DNA of 13,521 nucleotides, from positions 1 to 13,521 of the forward strand of contig UQFU01000045.1 of NCBI GenBank assembly GCA_900540425.1, in the 5' to 3' direction. Origin of the DNA: an uncultured Alphaproteobacteria bacterium (GTDB lineage: Bacteria; Pseudomonadota; Alphaproteobacteria; RF32; CAG-239). The notes under the pieces were generated by a model. That model did no database searches, was not told where the DNA came from, and worked only from the letters and a program-made list of their open reading frames with translations. Position numbers and translations under genes: made by a program. This document shows, piece after piece, positions 6,740 to 13,521 of the stretch (the stretch's first letter is position 1; every line of letters begins with the position of its first letter).

Positions 6740-7240
6740 ATGCTGCCGGCAAAGAATCTGCCTCTTTCATATAACCCGATTGATATTGTGGAAAATATTT
6801 TCGCTGCCAAATCTTTTGAATTTGAACGCCGCAACATAAACGAGGTCGTCATTGAAGTTCAAGGCAAATGGAACAACATGTTGTTGTTTTTTGCCTGGGA
6901 ATCAACCATGCAATGCCTGCACCTGTCCTGCCTGATGGACATTGAAAGCACCATTGAAGACCGCAGCAAAATCTTTGAACTTCTGGCTATGGCCAACGAA
7001 GAGCTTTGGGTCGGGCATTTTTCCTATTGGGCTGAACAAAACATGCCTGTTTTCAAACATTCCATTCTGCTCAACGAAGACGAAGGAGATGTTTTTGAGG
7101 GCAAGCTCCGTCAGGTTATCGATATTGCCATCAAAGAGTGCGAAAGAATGTATCCGGTTTTCAAAGTCGTTCTCACCAAAGGCATGAACCCCAGACAGGC
7201 TCTGTATCCGATGATGATGGAAACCGTCGGACAGGCATAG
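6740..7240 (+). CDS. YbjN domain-containing protein, 166 aa
   Basis: The sequence fits the alphaproteobacterial YbjN family: a WxxxLxFxW segment near 44-53, LHLSCLMD near 60-67, NEELWVGHFSYW near 90-101, CERMYPVFK near 137-145, and the C-terminal ET.G.A ending. The fold is probably like that of type III secretion chaperone-like proteins, with no catalytic residues evident. No signal peptide or membrane segment is seen. The function is not established; in enterobacteria YbjN is linked to stress tolerance and motility, which may not carry over. The start has AGGAG 10 nt upstream. It is transcribed alone and ends at a strong bidirectional terminator. Confidence 0.85.
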   Translation: MLPAKNLPLSYNPIDIVENIFAAKSFEFERRNINEVVIEVQGKWNNMLLFFAWESTMQCLHLSCLMDIESTIEDRSKIFELLAMANEELWVGHFSYWAEQNMPVFKHSILLNEDEGDVFEGKLRQVIDIAIKECERMYPVFKVVLTKGMNPRQALYPMMMETVGQA

Positions 7241-7254
7241 ACATTTTCCGATAT

Positions 7255-7299
7255 AAACAAATAAAGCATTGTCCGCCAAAGACAATGCTTTATTTGTTT
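7255..7299. terminator. Bidirectional terminator
   Basis: A perfect 19-bp stem (7255-7273 with 7281-7299) has a 7-nt loop. The GC-bearing core GCATTGTC/GACAATGC is followed on both strands by TTTATTTGTTT, so it can end the YbjN gene (+) and the acyl-carrier-like gene (-), which converge here with only 68 bp between their stops. Confidence 0.92.
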
Positions 7300-7308
7300 G
7301 CAAAAAAA

Positions 7309-7722
7309 TCAAACCGCCATGCCGCAGGCATTTACCGTTGTTTTTTGAACTGCCGAACTTTCGGCTAGGCTCAAAAAATAATCGTAAATATCCTTCACAC
7401 ACAATTTAGGCTGATTATCCTTACGAGTAAACACAGAACTCGGAACTTTTGAATCCGGCATAATATTGCGAAACACATATTCCAGAACAAAAATGCCTTC
7501 ATACATCTCCAGGCTGTCTATTCCCAAATCATCGGTAAACGTATCCGACAACGCAATCCTGCATGGGGAACACCCGGCAAAATGCGCAAACGCACATTGC
7601 ACAAAACACATCGTTTCCGAAGGCGTAAAAAAGAACAACCCTTTTGTGAGATTCAACTTCTCGTTTTCATCTTTTGAATTGAAAATACATTCAACAAGTG
7701 CCTTAATTTCTGACCGTGTCAT
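7309..7722 (-). CDS. Orphan acyl-carrier-like protein, 137 aa
   Basis: Residues 59-83 (SDTFTDDLGIDSLEMYEGIF and beyond) match the helix II region of acyl carrier proteins, with Ser70 in GIDSL at the phosphopantetheine site; compare [11 protein letters not shown] in the acpP of this window. VKDIYDYF near 109-116 matches the last ACP helix (VKDAIDYL). It differs from AcpP in an N-terminal extension of about 27 residues, about ten extra residues between helices II and III, and a C-terminal tail. It is rich in cysteine: Cys12, 39, 43, 51, 54 (a CSPC pair), one near 108 and one near 134. No synthase or ligase gene sits next to it, so its substrate is unknown. The ATG at 7722 is preferred to an upstream TTG at 7728; neither has a Shine-Dalgarno. 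Carrier function is inferred from the motif. Confidence 0.75.
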   Translation of the reverse strand: MTRSEIKALVECIFNSKDENEKLNLTKGLFFFTPSETMCFVQCAFAHFAGCSPCRIALSDTFTDDLGIDSLEMYEGIFVLEYVFRNIMPDSKVPSSVFTRKDNQPKLCVKDIYDYFLSLAESSAVQKTTVNACGMAV

Positions 7723-7740
7723 AACCAAAAACTTAAAAAA

Positions 7741-7769
7741 ATTATAATAATATTTGCAAAAATTGTCAT
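7741..7769 (-). promoter_or_regulatory. Near-consensus promoter for the acyl-carrier-like gene
   Basis: On the minus strand, ATGACA (7764-7769, 5 of 6), exactly 17 bp, then a perfect TATAAT (7741-7746). The predicted start near 7734 leaves a leader of only about 12 nt, with no Shine-Dalgarno, before the ATG at 7722. Translation would be close to leaderless. Confidence 0.65.
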
Positions 7770-7826
7770 ATGAATAAATTATTAGCTGTACTTATACGCC
7801 AATTTGCCATTTAAATCAAGCAAAAA

Positions 7827-8774
7827 TTAACGCTTCTTTTTCCACTCGCGTACATTACGGTTATGCTCGTTCAGGCTTCGGGCAAAATTATGCCCGCCGT
7901 TCCCGCTGGCCACAAAATAGATATAATCGCTGGCTTCCGGCTTTGCCGCCGCTTCCAGCGCCTTGCGTCCCGGATTGCAAATCGGCGCCGGAGGAAGCCC
8001 GGCATATTTATAAGTATTATACGGGTTATCAACTTGCAAATCCTTACGCGTCAGCAAACGTCCCAAATCCGCCTTGCCGCCGGTCAAAGCATAAATAACC
8101 GTCGGATCCGTCTGTAACAGCATTCCTTTCCGAAGCCGGTTAACAAAAACCGAGGCAACCAACCCTCGCTCTTCCGGAACGCCGGTCTCTTTTTCAACAA
8201 TCGAAGCCAAAATCAGCAATTCCCGCGGCGTTTTGAGCGGCAATTCCGCATCCCTCGTTTTCCAAACCTGCGCCACCGCGGCATCCATTGCCTTTTGCGC
8301 CCGCAAAACAATACTGTCGCGGCTGTCCCCGCGAATAAAGCTGTATGTCTCCGGCATCAGCTCTCCTTCTTGCGGATTCAGGCTAATTTCGCCGCTCAAA
8401 TACGGCTGCCTGCGCAGTATCTCCAGCATCTGCACCGTCGTCAGACCTTCGGGCAGCGTAACCTTACGATAAAAGATATCCCCGGCGGCAATTTTTTCCA
8501 TCACCTGCAACAAACTCATCTGCGGCTCAAAACGATATTCGCCGGCCTTAAGCTTTTTATCCAAACCGTTAAACCGTCCGATAACCCGAAACAGCCACGG
8601 TTTTTCAATAATACCGCTTTCCTGAAGCTTCAGGGCCACGCTCTGCGAATTTTCCCCGCGGAGAATCAACACTTCTTTCGGCTCGTCATAATTCCCCGGC
8701 CGGTTGGTCCAATCCACGACCGTATACATACCGGCCAAAACAACCGCCGCCGCCAGCAATATCAGTTTTCTCAT
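7827..8774 (-). CDS. mltG: Endolytic murein transglycosylase, 315 aa
   Basis: MltG (YceG family) cleaves nascent glycan strands at the inner membrane and is thought to end peptidoglycan polymerisation. A single membrane anchor (about 3-20) is followed by a periplasmic region with a LysM-like part (about 33-100) and the catalytic domain. ASIVEKETG at 190-198 contains Glu194, matching catalytic Glu218 of E. coli. LQTDPTVIYALTGG at 220-233, PYNTYKYAGLPPAPICNPG at 251-269 and the terminal HNFARSLNEHN are family signatures. Length is near normal (340 in E. coli). The ribosome site is weak (GGGGAAAA). The gene lies downstream of fabF, as in many proteobacteria, but a terminator lies between them, so expression relies on readthrough or an unseen promoter. 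Confidence 0.95.
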   Translation of the reverse strand: MRKLILLAAAVVLAGMYTVVDWTNRPGNYDEPKEVLILRGENSQSVALKLQESGIIEKPWLFRVIGRFNGLDKKLKAGEYRFEPQMSLLQVMEKIAAGDIFYRKVTLPEGLTTVQMLEILRRQPYLSGEISLNPQEGELMPETYSFIRGDSRDSIVLRAQKAMDAAVAQVWKTRDAELPLKTPRELLILASIVEKETGVPEERGLVASVFVNRLRKGMLLQTDPTVIYALTGGKADLGRLLTRKDLQVDNPYNTYKYAGLPPAPICNPGRKALEAAAKPEASDYIYFVASGNGGHNFARSLNEHNRNVREWKKKR

Positions 8775-8796
8775 TATGATTTTCCCCGTTTGTCAG

Positions 8797-8860
8797 AAAA
8801 AAAGAGCGAAAACCATCAAAAAAACTAGTCCGTTCCCGTCCCGTGTGGTTTTCGCTCTTT
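8797..8860 (-). terminator. Long-loop terminator between fabF and mltG
   Basis: A perfect 15-bp inverted repeat (8801-8815 with 8846-8860) encloses a 30-nt loop and is followed on the minus strand by T7 (8797-8803, partly in the stem). A smaller 5-bp hairpin (8861-8874) lies between it and the fabF stop. It ends 22 nt before the mltG start, so it separates fabF from mltG and may act as an attenuator. Confidence 0.85.
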
Positions 8861-8877
8861 CGGCAACCCTGCCGTTC

Positions 8878-10152
8878 TTAAGCGTATTTTTTGAAAATAA
8901 GCGAAGAGTTGGTTCCGCCAAATCCGAACGAATTTGACATCGCTGCCTTAATCTCGCGTTTTTTGGCCTTTAGCGGCACCAAATCAAAATCGGCAAGCTC
9001 ATCAGCCGGCTCTTCCAAATTCAAGGTCGGCGGACAAATCTGTTCGTTAATTGCCTTAATCGTATACACCGCTTCTACCGCACCGGCAGCTCCGAGCAAA
9101 TGCCCGATAGCCGACTTGGTGGAAGACATTGAAACCCGCTTAACGCCCTCATCTCCGAACAAACGCTTAACTGCCAGCGCCTCACCGACATCTCCGGCCG
9201 GTGTAGAAGTGCCGTGCGCATTGATATACCCAATATCAGACAGCTCAACACCATGCTCTTTGGCATGATCCGCAGCCATCTTCATTGCCCGGTAAGCACC
9301 GTCGCCGGAAGGAGCCGTAATATGATAAGCATCGCCGCTCATGCCATATCCTACAACTTCAGCATAAATCTTTGCCCCGCGCGCCTTGGCATGTTCAAGC
9401 TCTTCCAAAACGACTGCGCCCGAACCTTCGCCCATGACAAAACCGCTGCGATTCTTGTCCCAGGGACGGGAAGCTTTTTCCGGAGCGTCATTAAAATCGG
9501 AAGTAATCGCCTTCATCCGGGCAAAACCGGCCAACCCTAATACGTTAACCGCAGACTCGGCACCGCCGGCCAACATCATGTCGGCATCTCCCATGGCAAT
9601 CATCCGAGCCGCATCGCCAATCGCGTGCGTTCCGGTTGAACATGCCGTAACACAGGCATGATTCGGACCTTTAAGGCCGTGTTTGATGGAAAGGTTGCCC
9701 GATACCAGATTAATCAGGCAGGAAGGAATAAAGAAAGGAGAAATTTTTTTGATGCCGTTTTCATTAAACGAGATAGAATTGTCATAAATTACTTGCAAAC
9801 CGCCGATACCCGACCCCATCATAACGCCGAAACGGCATTTTTCTTCTTCGGAGGCCTTCTCAACGTCCCAACCGGCATCTTTCAGGGCATCGTCGCCGGC
9901 AGCCATGCCGTAAAGGATAAACTTGTCGTTTTTCTTTTGGTCCTTCGGAGCCATCACCGTATCCGGATTAAAGTCAAATTCACCTTCGCCCCAAGGAACC
10001 TGACCGGCAATAGACACCGGAATATCCTTCAAATCAATATTCTCGATTTTTTTGATTCCGGATTTCCCCTCAATCAGGCTTTGCCAGTTATGTTCAACGC
10101 CTCTTCCCAGCGGAGAAACCACGCCCAGTCCGGTAACAACAACTCTTTTCAT
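8878..10152 (-). CDS. fabF: Beta-ketoacyl-[acyl-carrier-protein] synthase II, 424 aa
   Basis: FabF condenses malonyl-ACP with a growing acyl-ACP in type II fatty acid elongation in the cytoplasm. The thiolase-fold active site is complete: Cys171 in TACSTG, His313 in NAHGTSTPAGD and His351 in KSAIGHLLGAAG, with Lys346 and the gatekeeper loop NSFGFGGTN at 407-415. Length is slightly above E. coli FabF (413). The ATG at 10152 has TGAGG about 7 nt upstream and its own promoter. Its substrate carrier acpP lies immediately upstream on the same strand. Confidence 0.97.
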   Translation of the reverse strand: MKRVVVTGLGVVSPLGRGVEHNWQSLIEGKSGIKKIENIDLKDIPVSIAGQVPWGEGEFDFNPDTVMAPKDQKKNDKFILYGMAAGDDALKDAGWDVEKASEEEKCRFGVMMGSGIGGLQVIYDNSISFNENGIKKISPFFIPSCLINLVSGNLSIKHGLKGPNHACVTACSTGTHAIGDAARMIAMGDADMMLAGGAESAVNVLGLAGFARMKAITSDFNDAPEKASRPWDKNRSGFVMGEGSGAVVLEELEHAKARGAKIYAEVVGYGMSGDAYHITAPSGDGAYRAMKMAADHAKEHGVELSDIGYINAHGTSTPAGDVGEALAVKRLFGDEGVKRVSMSSTKSAIGHLLGAAGAVEAVYTIKAINEQICPPTLNLEEPADELADFDLVPLKAKKREIKAAMSNSFGFGGTNSSLIFKKYA

Positions 10153-10170
10153 CCAAATACCTCATAAAAA

Positions 10171-10200
10171 GTTATAAAAAACCATCATAATTGATGTAAA
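10171..10200 (-). promoter_or_regulatory. Promoter for fabF
   Basis: On the minus strand, TTTACA (10195-10200, 5 of 6), an 18-bp spacer and TATAAC (10171-10176, 5 of 6). It lies just after the acpP terminator, and the predicted start near 10164 puts the Shine-Dalgarno GAGG (10160-10163) almost at the 5' end. Confidence 0.55.
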
Positions 10201-10216
10201 CTTTGTTCTTTATATG

Positions 10217-10245
10217 AAAAAACTCGCTATAAGTCAAGCGAGTTT
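10217..10245 (-). terminator. Terminator of acpP
   Basis: A 9-bp stem (10220-10228 with 10237-10245) with an 8-nt loop is followed on the minus strand by T6 (10217-10222, partly in the stem). It lies 26 nt past the acpP stop and ahead of the fabF promoter, which allows acpP to be transcribed at a different level from fabF. Confidence 0.85.
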
Positions 10246-10270
10246 CATCAAATCAACATGTCTCAAAAGA

Positions 10271-10504
10271 CTAAGCATTCTTAGAAAGATAGTCGATAGC
10301 ATCTTTAACAGTAAGAATTTTTTCAGCGGCTTCATCCGGGATTTCAACGCCGAATTCTTCTTCAAAAGCCATAACCAATTCTACCGTATCCAGACTATCA
10401 GCGCCCAAATCGTCAATGAAGCTGGCGTTATCTGTTACTTTTGATTCTTCAACACCAAGGTGCTCTGCAACAATTTTCTTAACGCGATTAGCTGTATCAG
10501 TCAT
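10271..10504 (-). CDS. acpP: Acyl carrier protein, 77 aa
   Basis: AcpP carries fatty-acyl intermediates on a phosphopantetheine arm attached by AcpS to Ser37 in GADSLDTVE. It is acidic, with the usual four-helix layout and the terminal VKDAIDYL helix, and has the family length of 77-78 residues. It serves FabF and, in other pathways, LpxA-type and phospholipid acyltransferases. GAGG lies 8 nt before the ATG. fabD and fabG, usual upstream partners, are absent; rpmJ is next on this strand, 308 bp away. A TATATT 12 nt before the start is too close to be a normal -10, so the promoter is not assigned. Confidence 0.98.
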   Translation of the reverse strand: MTDTANRVKKIVAEHLGVEESKVTDNASFIDDLGADSLDTVELVMAFEEEFGVEIPDEAAEKILTVKDAIDYLSKNA

Positions 10505-10812
10505 ATGATAAACCTCAATATAAAGATTAAAACAAAATTAATCAAACCGTAACGGCCTGTGATTGACTTGTTAGCACAAATTTATCTTATTTGGCAAGCA
10601 TTATTTTTTTTTCGGTGCCTATTTTGCACGCCACAAACTGTAACATCTCTCTGTTTTGCTTGATTTTCCTTGTGTTTCGGATATTTTGCATCTTCCGAAA
10701 TTTTATCAACAGCCACCCCAAAAACCGCCACCGGCACTCCTGATTTATAAAAAAAGACCGCCTTAACATTACCCGGCGGTCCTTCAAATAGTCTTAACAA
10801 CAATCAACAAAA
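10505..10812 (-). other. Spacer between rpmJ and acpP
   Basis: The half next to rpmJ holds its terminator; the rest should carry the acpP promoter. A minus-strand reading frame at 10582-10731 (49 codons, GTG start, AGGAG 5 nt upstream) is possible, but its codon use (many AAA, AGA and AAT codons) is unlike that of the neighbours and I do not recognise the peptide. It is recorded as a finding rather than annotated as a gene. Confidence 0.4.
10749..10781 (-). terminator. Terminator of rpmJ
   Basis: GACCGCC (10756-10762) pairs with GGCGGTC (10775-10781) over a 12-nt loop and is followed on the minus strand by T7 (10749-10755). It lies 32 nt past the rpmJ stop. Confidence 0.9.
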
Positions 10813-10938
10813 TTAGCCCTGACGAACTTTCATTTTCGGGTTTTTCTTATTGATAACATAGATACGCCCTTTACGACGAACCACGATGCAGTTGCCGTCG
10901 CGTACTTTCTTAGACTTCAAAGAGCTACAAACTTTCAT
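10813..10938 (-). CDS. rpmJ: 50S ribosomal protein L36, 41 aa
   Basis: This short gene encodes a very basic 41-residue protein starting [20 protein letters not shown], with the L36 pattern [15 protein letters not shown] and an RQG end typical of alphaproteobacteria. L36 binds 23S rRNA in the large subunit. Compared with zinc-binding L36, which has a CxxC-type set, only two cysteines (Cys4 and Cys17) are present, so it belongs to the zinc-free class. AAGGAAA precedes the ATG. It has its own promoter and terminator and is away from the main ribosomal protein operons, as is usual for this form of L36. Confidence 0.95.
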   Translation of the reverse strand: MKVCSSLKSKKVRDGNCIVVRRKGRIYVINKKNPKMKVRQG

Positions 10939-10970
10939 TTTTATTTCCTTTTATCAATGTTTGCCCGCAA

Positions 10971-10997
10971 CTTATGCCAATTCTCCCGCTTTGTCAA
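10971..10997 (-). promoter_or_regulatory. Promoter for rpmJ
   Basis: A perfect TTGACA (10992-10997 on the minus strand) is followed after 15 bp by CATAAG (10971-10976, 4 of 6). The spacing is a little short; shifting the -10 by one or two bases gives ATAAGT or TAAGTT. The leader would be about 25 nt and includes the Shine-Dalgarno. Confidence 0.55.
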
Positions 10998-11027
10998 CCA
11001 AAATTTTACAAATAATTAAAAAAGATT

Positions 11028-11055
11028 TTGCATTCCGCAATAATTTCCCTATAAT
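11028..11055 (+). promoter_or_regulatory. Promoter for the secreted protein and probably ettA
   Basis: TTGCAT (11028-11033), a 16-bp spacer and a perfect TATAAT (11050-11055). The start near 11062 gives a leader of about 20 nt with AAGGAAA at 11072-11078. A second TATAAT occurs at 11066-11071. Confidence 0.6.
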
Positions 11056-11082
11056 CAGCACAGATTATAATAAGGAAACCTG

Positions 11083-11703
11083 ATGAAAAAGATTTTGCCG
11101 ATTGTAGTTTTGCTCCTGTTCCCCTGGCACTTGGCCCGCGGACAGGTGCCGTATCTGGAAGAAGTCAAGGCGCTGGGCGTCATCTCCGGACAGGGAATGG
11201 CCTGCGGATCGTCCAGGCATCCGACCTTTGAGATGCTGGCGCGCGCCATCATGCTGACCAAAGCCCCCACCCCCCAGATGCTGAACGAAGCGGCCTACAT
11301 ATACAGCGAAGAAAAAGCCGATACCTACCTCTCCAAACAAATGGACGGTTATTATCAGTGCGATGCCATCGTCCGCCGTTTTGACAATCAGGATATCTTC
11401 AAAATCAACCTCTATGCCGACGGCACCCTGAAAATGCCAGACGGCCAAATCATTACGCCGCATCAGCCCTATGATGCAAGCGCATTGTACAAAGCCGACA
11501 AACAAATTGAAATCAAAGCCCGGGCAATTTATGAAGGCGCTCCGGCCCGTGTTCCCGACGGAACGCCGGCACCGGTCATCACCTCGGTCAAACCCGATGC
11601 GCCCAAGGCTGTCAGCGTTTCCGCCCCGGCAGCCCCCGCGTCCGGAAGCGGCGAAGAATATGCCCCGGCCATGATTAAGCATATCAGCCGCAGAAGCAAT
11701 TAA
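11083..11703 (+). CDS. Secreted hypothetical protein with two cysteines, 206 aa
   Basis: I do not recognise a family. Residues 1-20 form a Sec signal peptide (MKK, then a hydrophobic core to about 13), probably cleaved after ARG or HLA, so the protein should be periplasmic. The mature part has a compact region (about 22-150) with two cysteines, Cys41 in GMACGSS and Cys93 in YYQCDA, which could form a disulfide, and a predicted helix-rich middle (48-88). From about 152 to 195 it is rich in Pro, Ala and Ser, a likely flexible tail, ending in a basic IKHISRRSN. No lipobox is present. AAGGAAA lies 4 nt before the ATG. ettA follows 33 nt after the stop without a terminator, so they may be co-transcribed, though no functional link is evident. 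Confidence 0.8.
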   Translation: MKKILPIVVLLLFPWHLARGQVPYLEEVKALGVISGQGMACGSSRHPTFEMLARAIMLTKAPTPQMLNEAAYIYSEEKADTYLSKQMDGYYQCDAIVRRFDNQDIFKINLYADGTLKMPDGQIITPHQPYDASALYKADKQIEIKARAIYEGAPARVPDGTPAPVITSVKPDAPKAVSVSAPAAPASGSGEEYAPAMIKHISRRSN

Positions 11704-11736
11704 CCCCCGTATATATAATAAGGAGTATAAACCAAT

Positions 11737-13416
<1,680 letters not shown>

Positions 13417-13420
13417 TCCT

Positions 13421-13443
13421 AAAGCCCCTCAACGAGGGGCTTT
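13421..13443 (+). terminator. Terminator of ettA
   Basis: A perfect 10-bp stem AAAGCCCCTC/GAGGGGCTTT with a 3-nt AAC loop starts 5 nt past the ettA stop. The T-run is short (TTT, then ACTTTT). The symmetry would allow function in both directions. Confidence 0.85.
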
Positions 13444-13479
13444 ACTTTTATCCCCGCAATAAACCCCAAAAAATTCCCC

Positions 13480-13507
13480 TTGCATTTTGCCGGATTTGCA
13501 TTAATCT
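13480..13507 (+). promoter_or_regulatory. Possible promoter reading out of the window
   Basis: TTGCAT (13480-13485), a 16-bp spacer and TAATCT (13502-13507) repeat the design of the promoter at 11028. The downstream gene is outside the window. Confidence 0.35.
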
Positions 13508-13521
13508 TGTTTCTGCATCCG

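Noticed and set aside
10516..10546. TTGATT-17-TATATT upstream of acpP
   Set aside because: The -10 lies only 12 nt before the ATG, so the start would fall after or within the Shine-Dalgarno; the spacing does not suit a functional promoter.

Overview
The window looks like ordinary chromosome from a Gram-negative alphaproteobacterium with moderate GC. The evidence is the 41-residue L36 ending in the alphaproteobacterial-style RQG tail, an acpP-fabF-mltG block, a KDO-activating enzyme (so an LPS-type outer membrane), an alphaproteobacterial-style YbjN protein, and codon use rich in GCC and CTG over AT-rich spacers. The NUDIX gene resembles those of gut Firmicutes, so a host-associated lineage is possible; this is inference. 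I see no mobile element, CRISPR array, tRNA or rRNA.

Layout. Positions 1-228 hold the terminator of an upstream gene and then a promoter, hairpin and U-run that could be a small RNA or attenuating leader. A 509-residue all-helical protein of unknown function follows (+). A probably bidirectional terminator separates it from a NUDIX hydrolase (-). Next is a divergent pair, kdsB (-) and queA (+). Behind queA is a membrane protein with a decayed GGDEF domain (+), whose stop codon overlaps that of the convergent lgt (-). After a 240-bp spacer come a YbjN-family protein (+) and a convergent, cysteine-rich orphan acyl-carrier-like protein (-), separated by a 19-bp bidirectional terminator. Then, all on the minus strand, lie mltG, fabF, acpP and rpmJ, with an intrinsic terminator after each of fabF, acpP and rpmJ, so these are several transcription units rather than one operon. 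Divergent from rpmJ are a small secreted two-cysteine protein and ettA (+), closed by a strong terminator, and a possible promoter reads out of the window.

How the genes fit together. Most encode cell-envelope and translation housekeeping: KdsB activates KDO for lipid A-core, Lgt lipidates prolipoproteins, MltG sets glycan strand length, AcpP and FabF elongate fatty acids, QueA makes the queuosine precursor, and L36 and EttA act on the ribosome.

The less ordinary items are the candidate RNA at 121-190, the 509-residue unknown, the orphan carrier protein with a near-consensus promoter and almost no leader, the GGDEF protein that has lost catalytic residues and carries a hairpin over its Shine-Dalgarno, and unusual residues at two conserved KdsB positions. 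I found no convincing multi-gene novel system.
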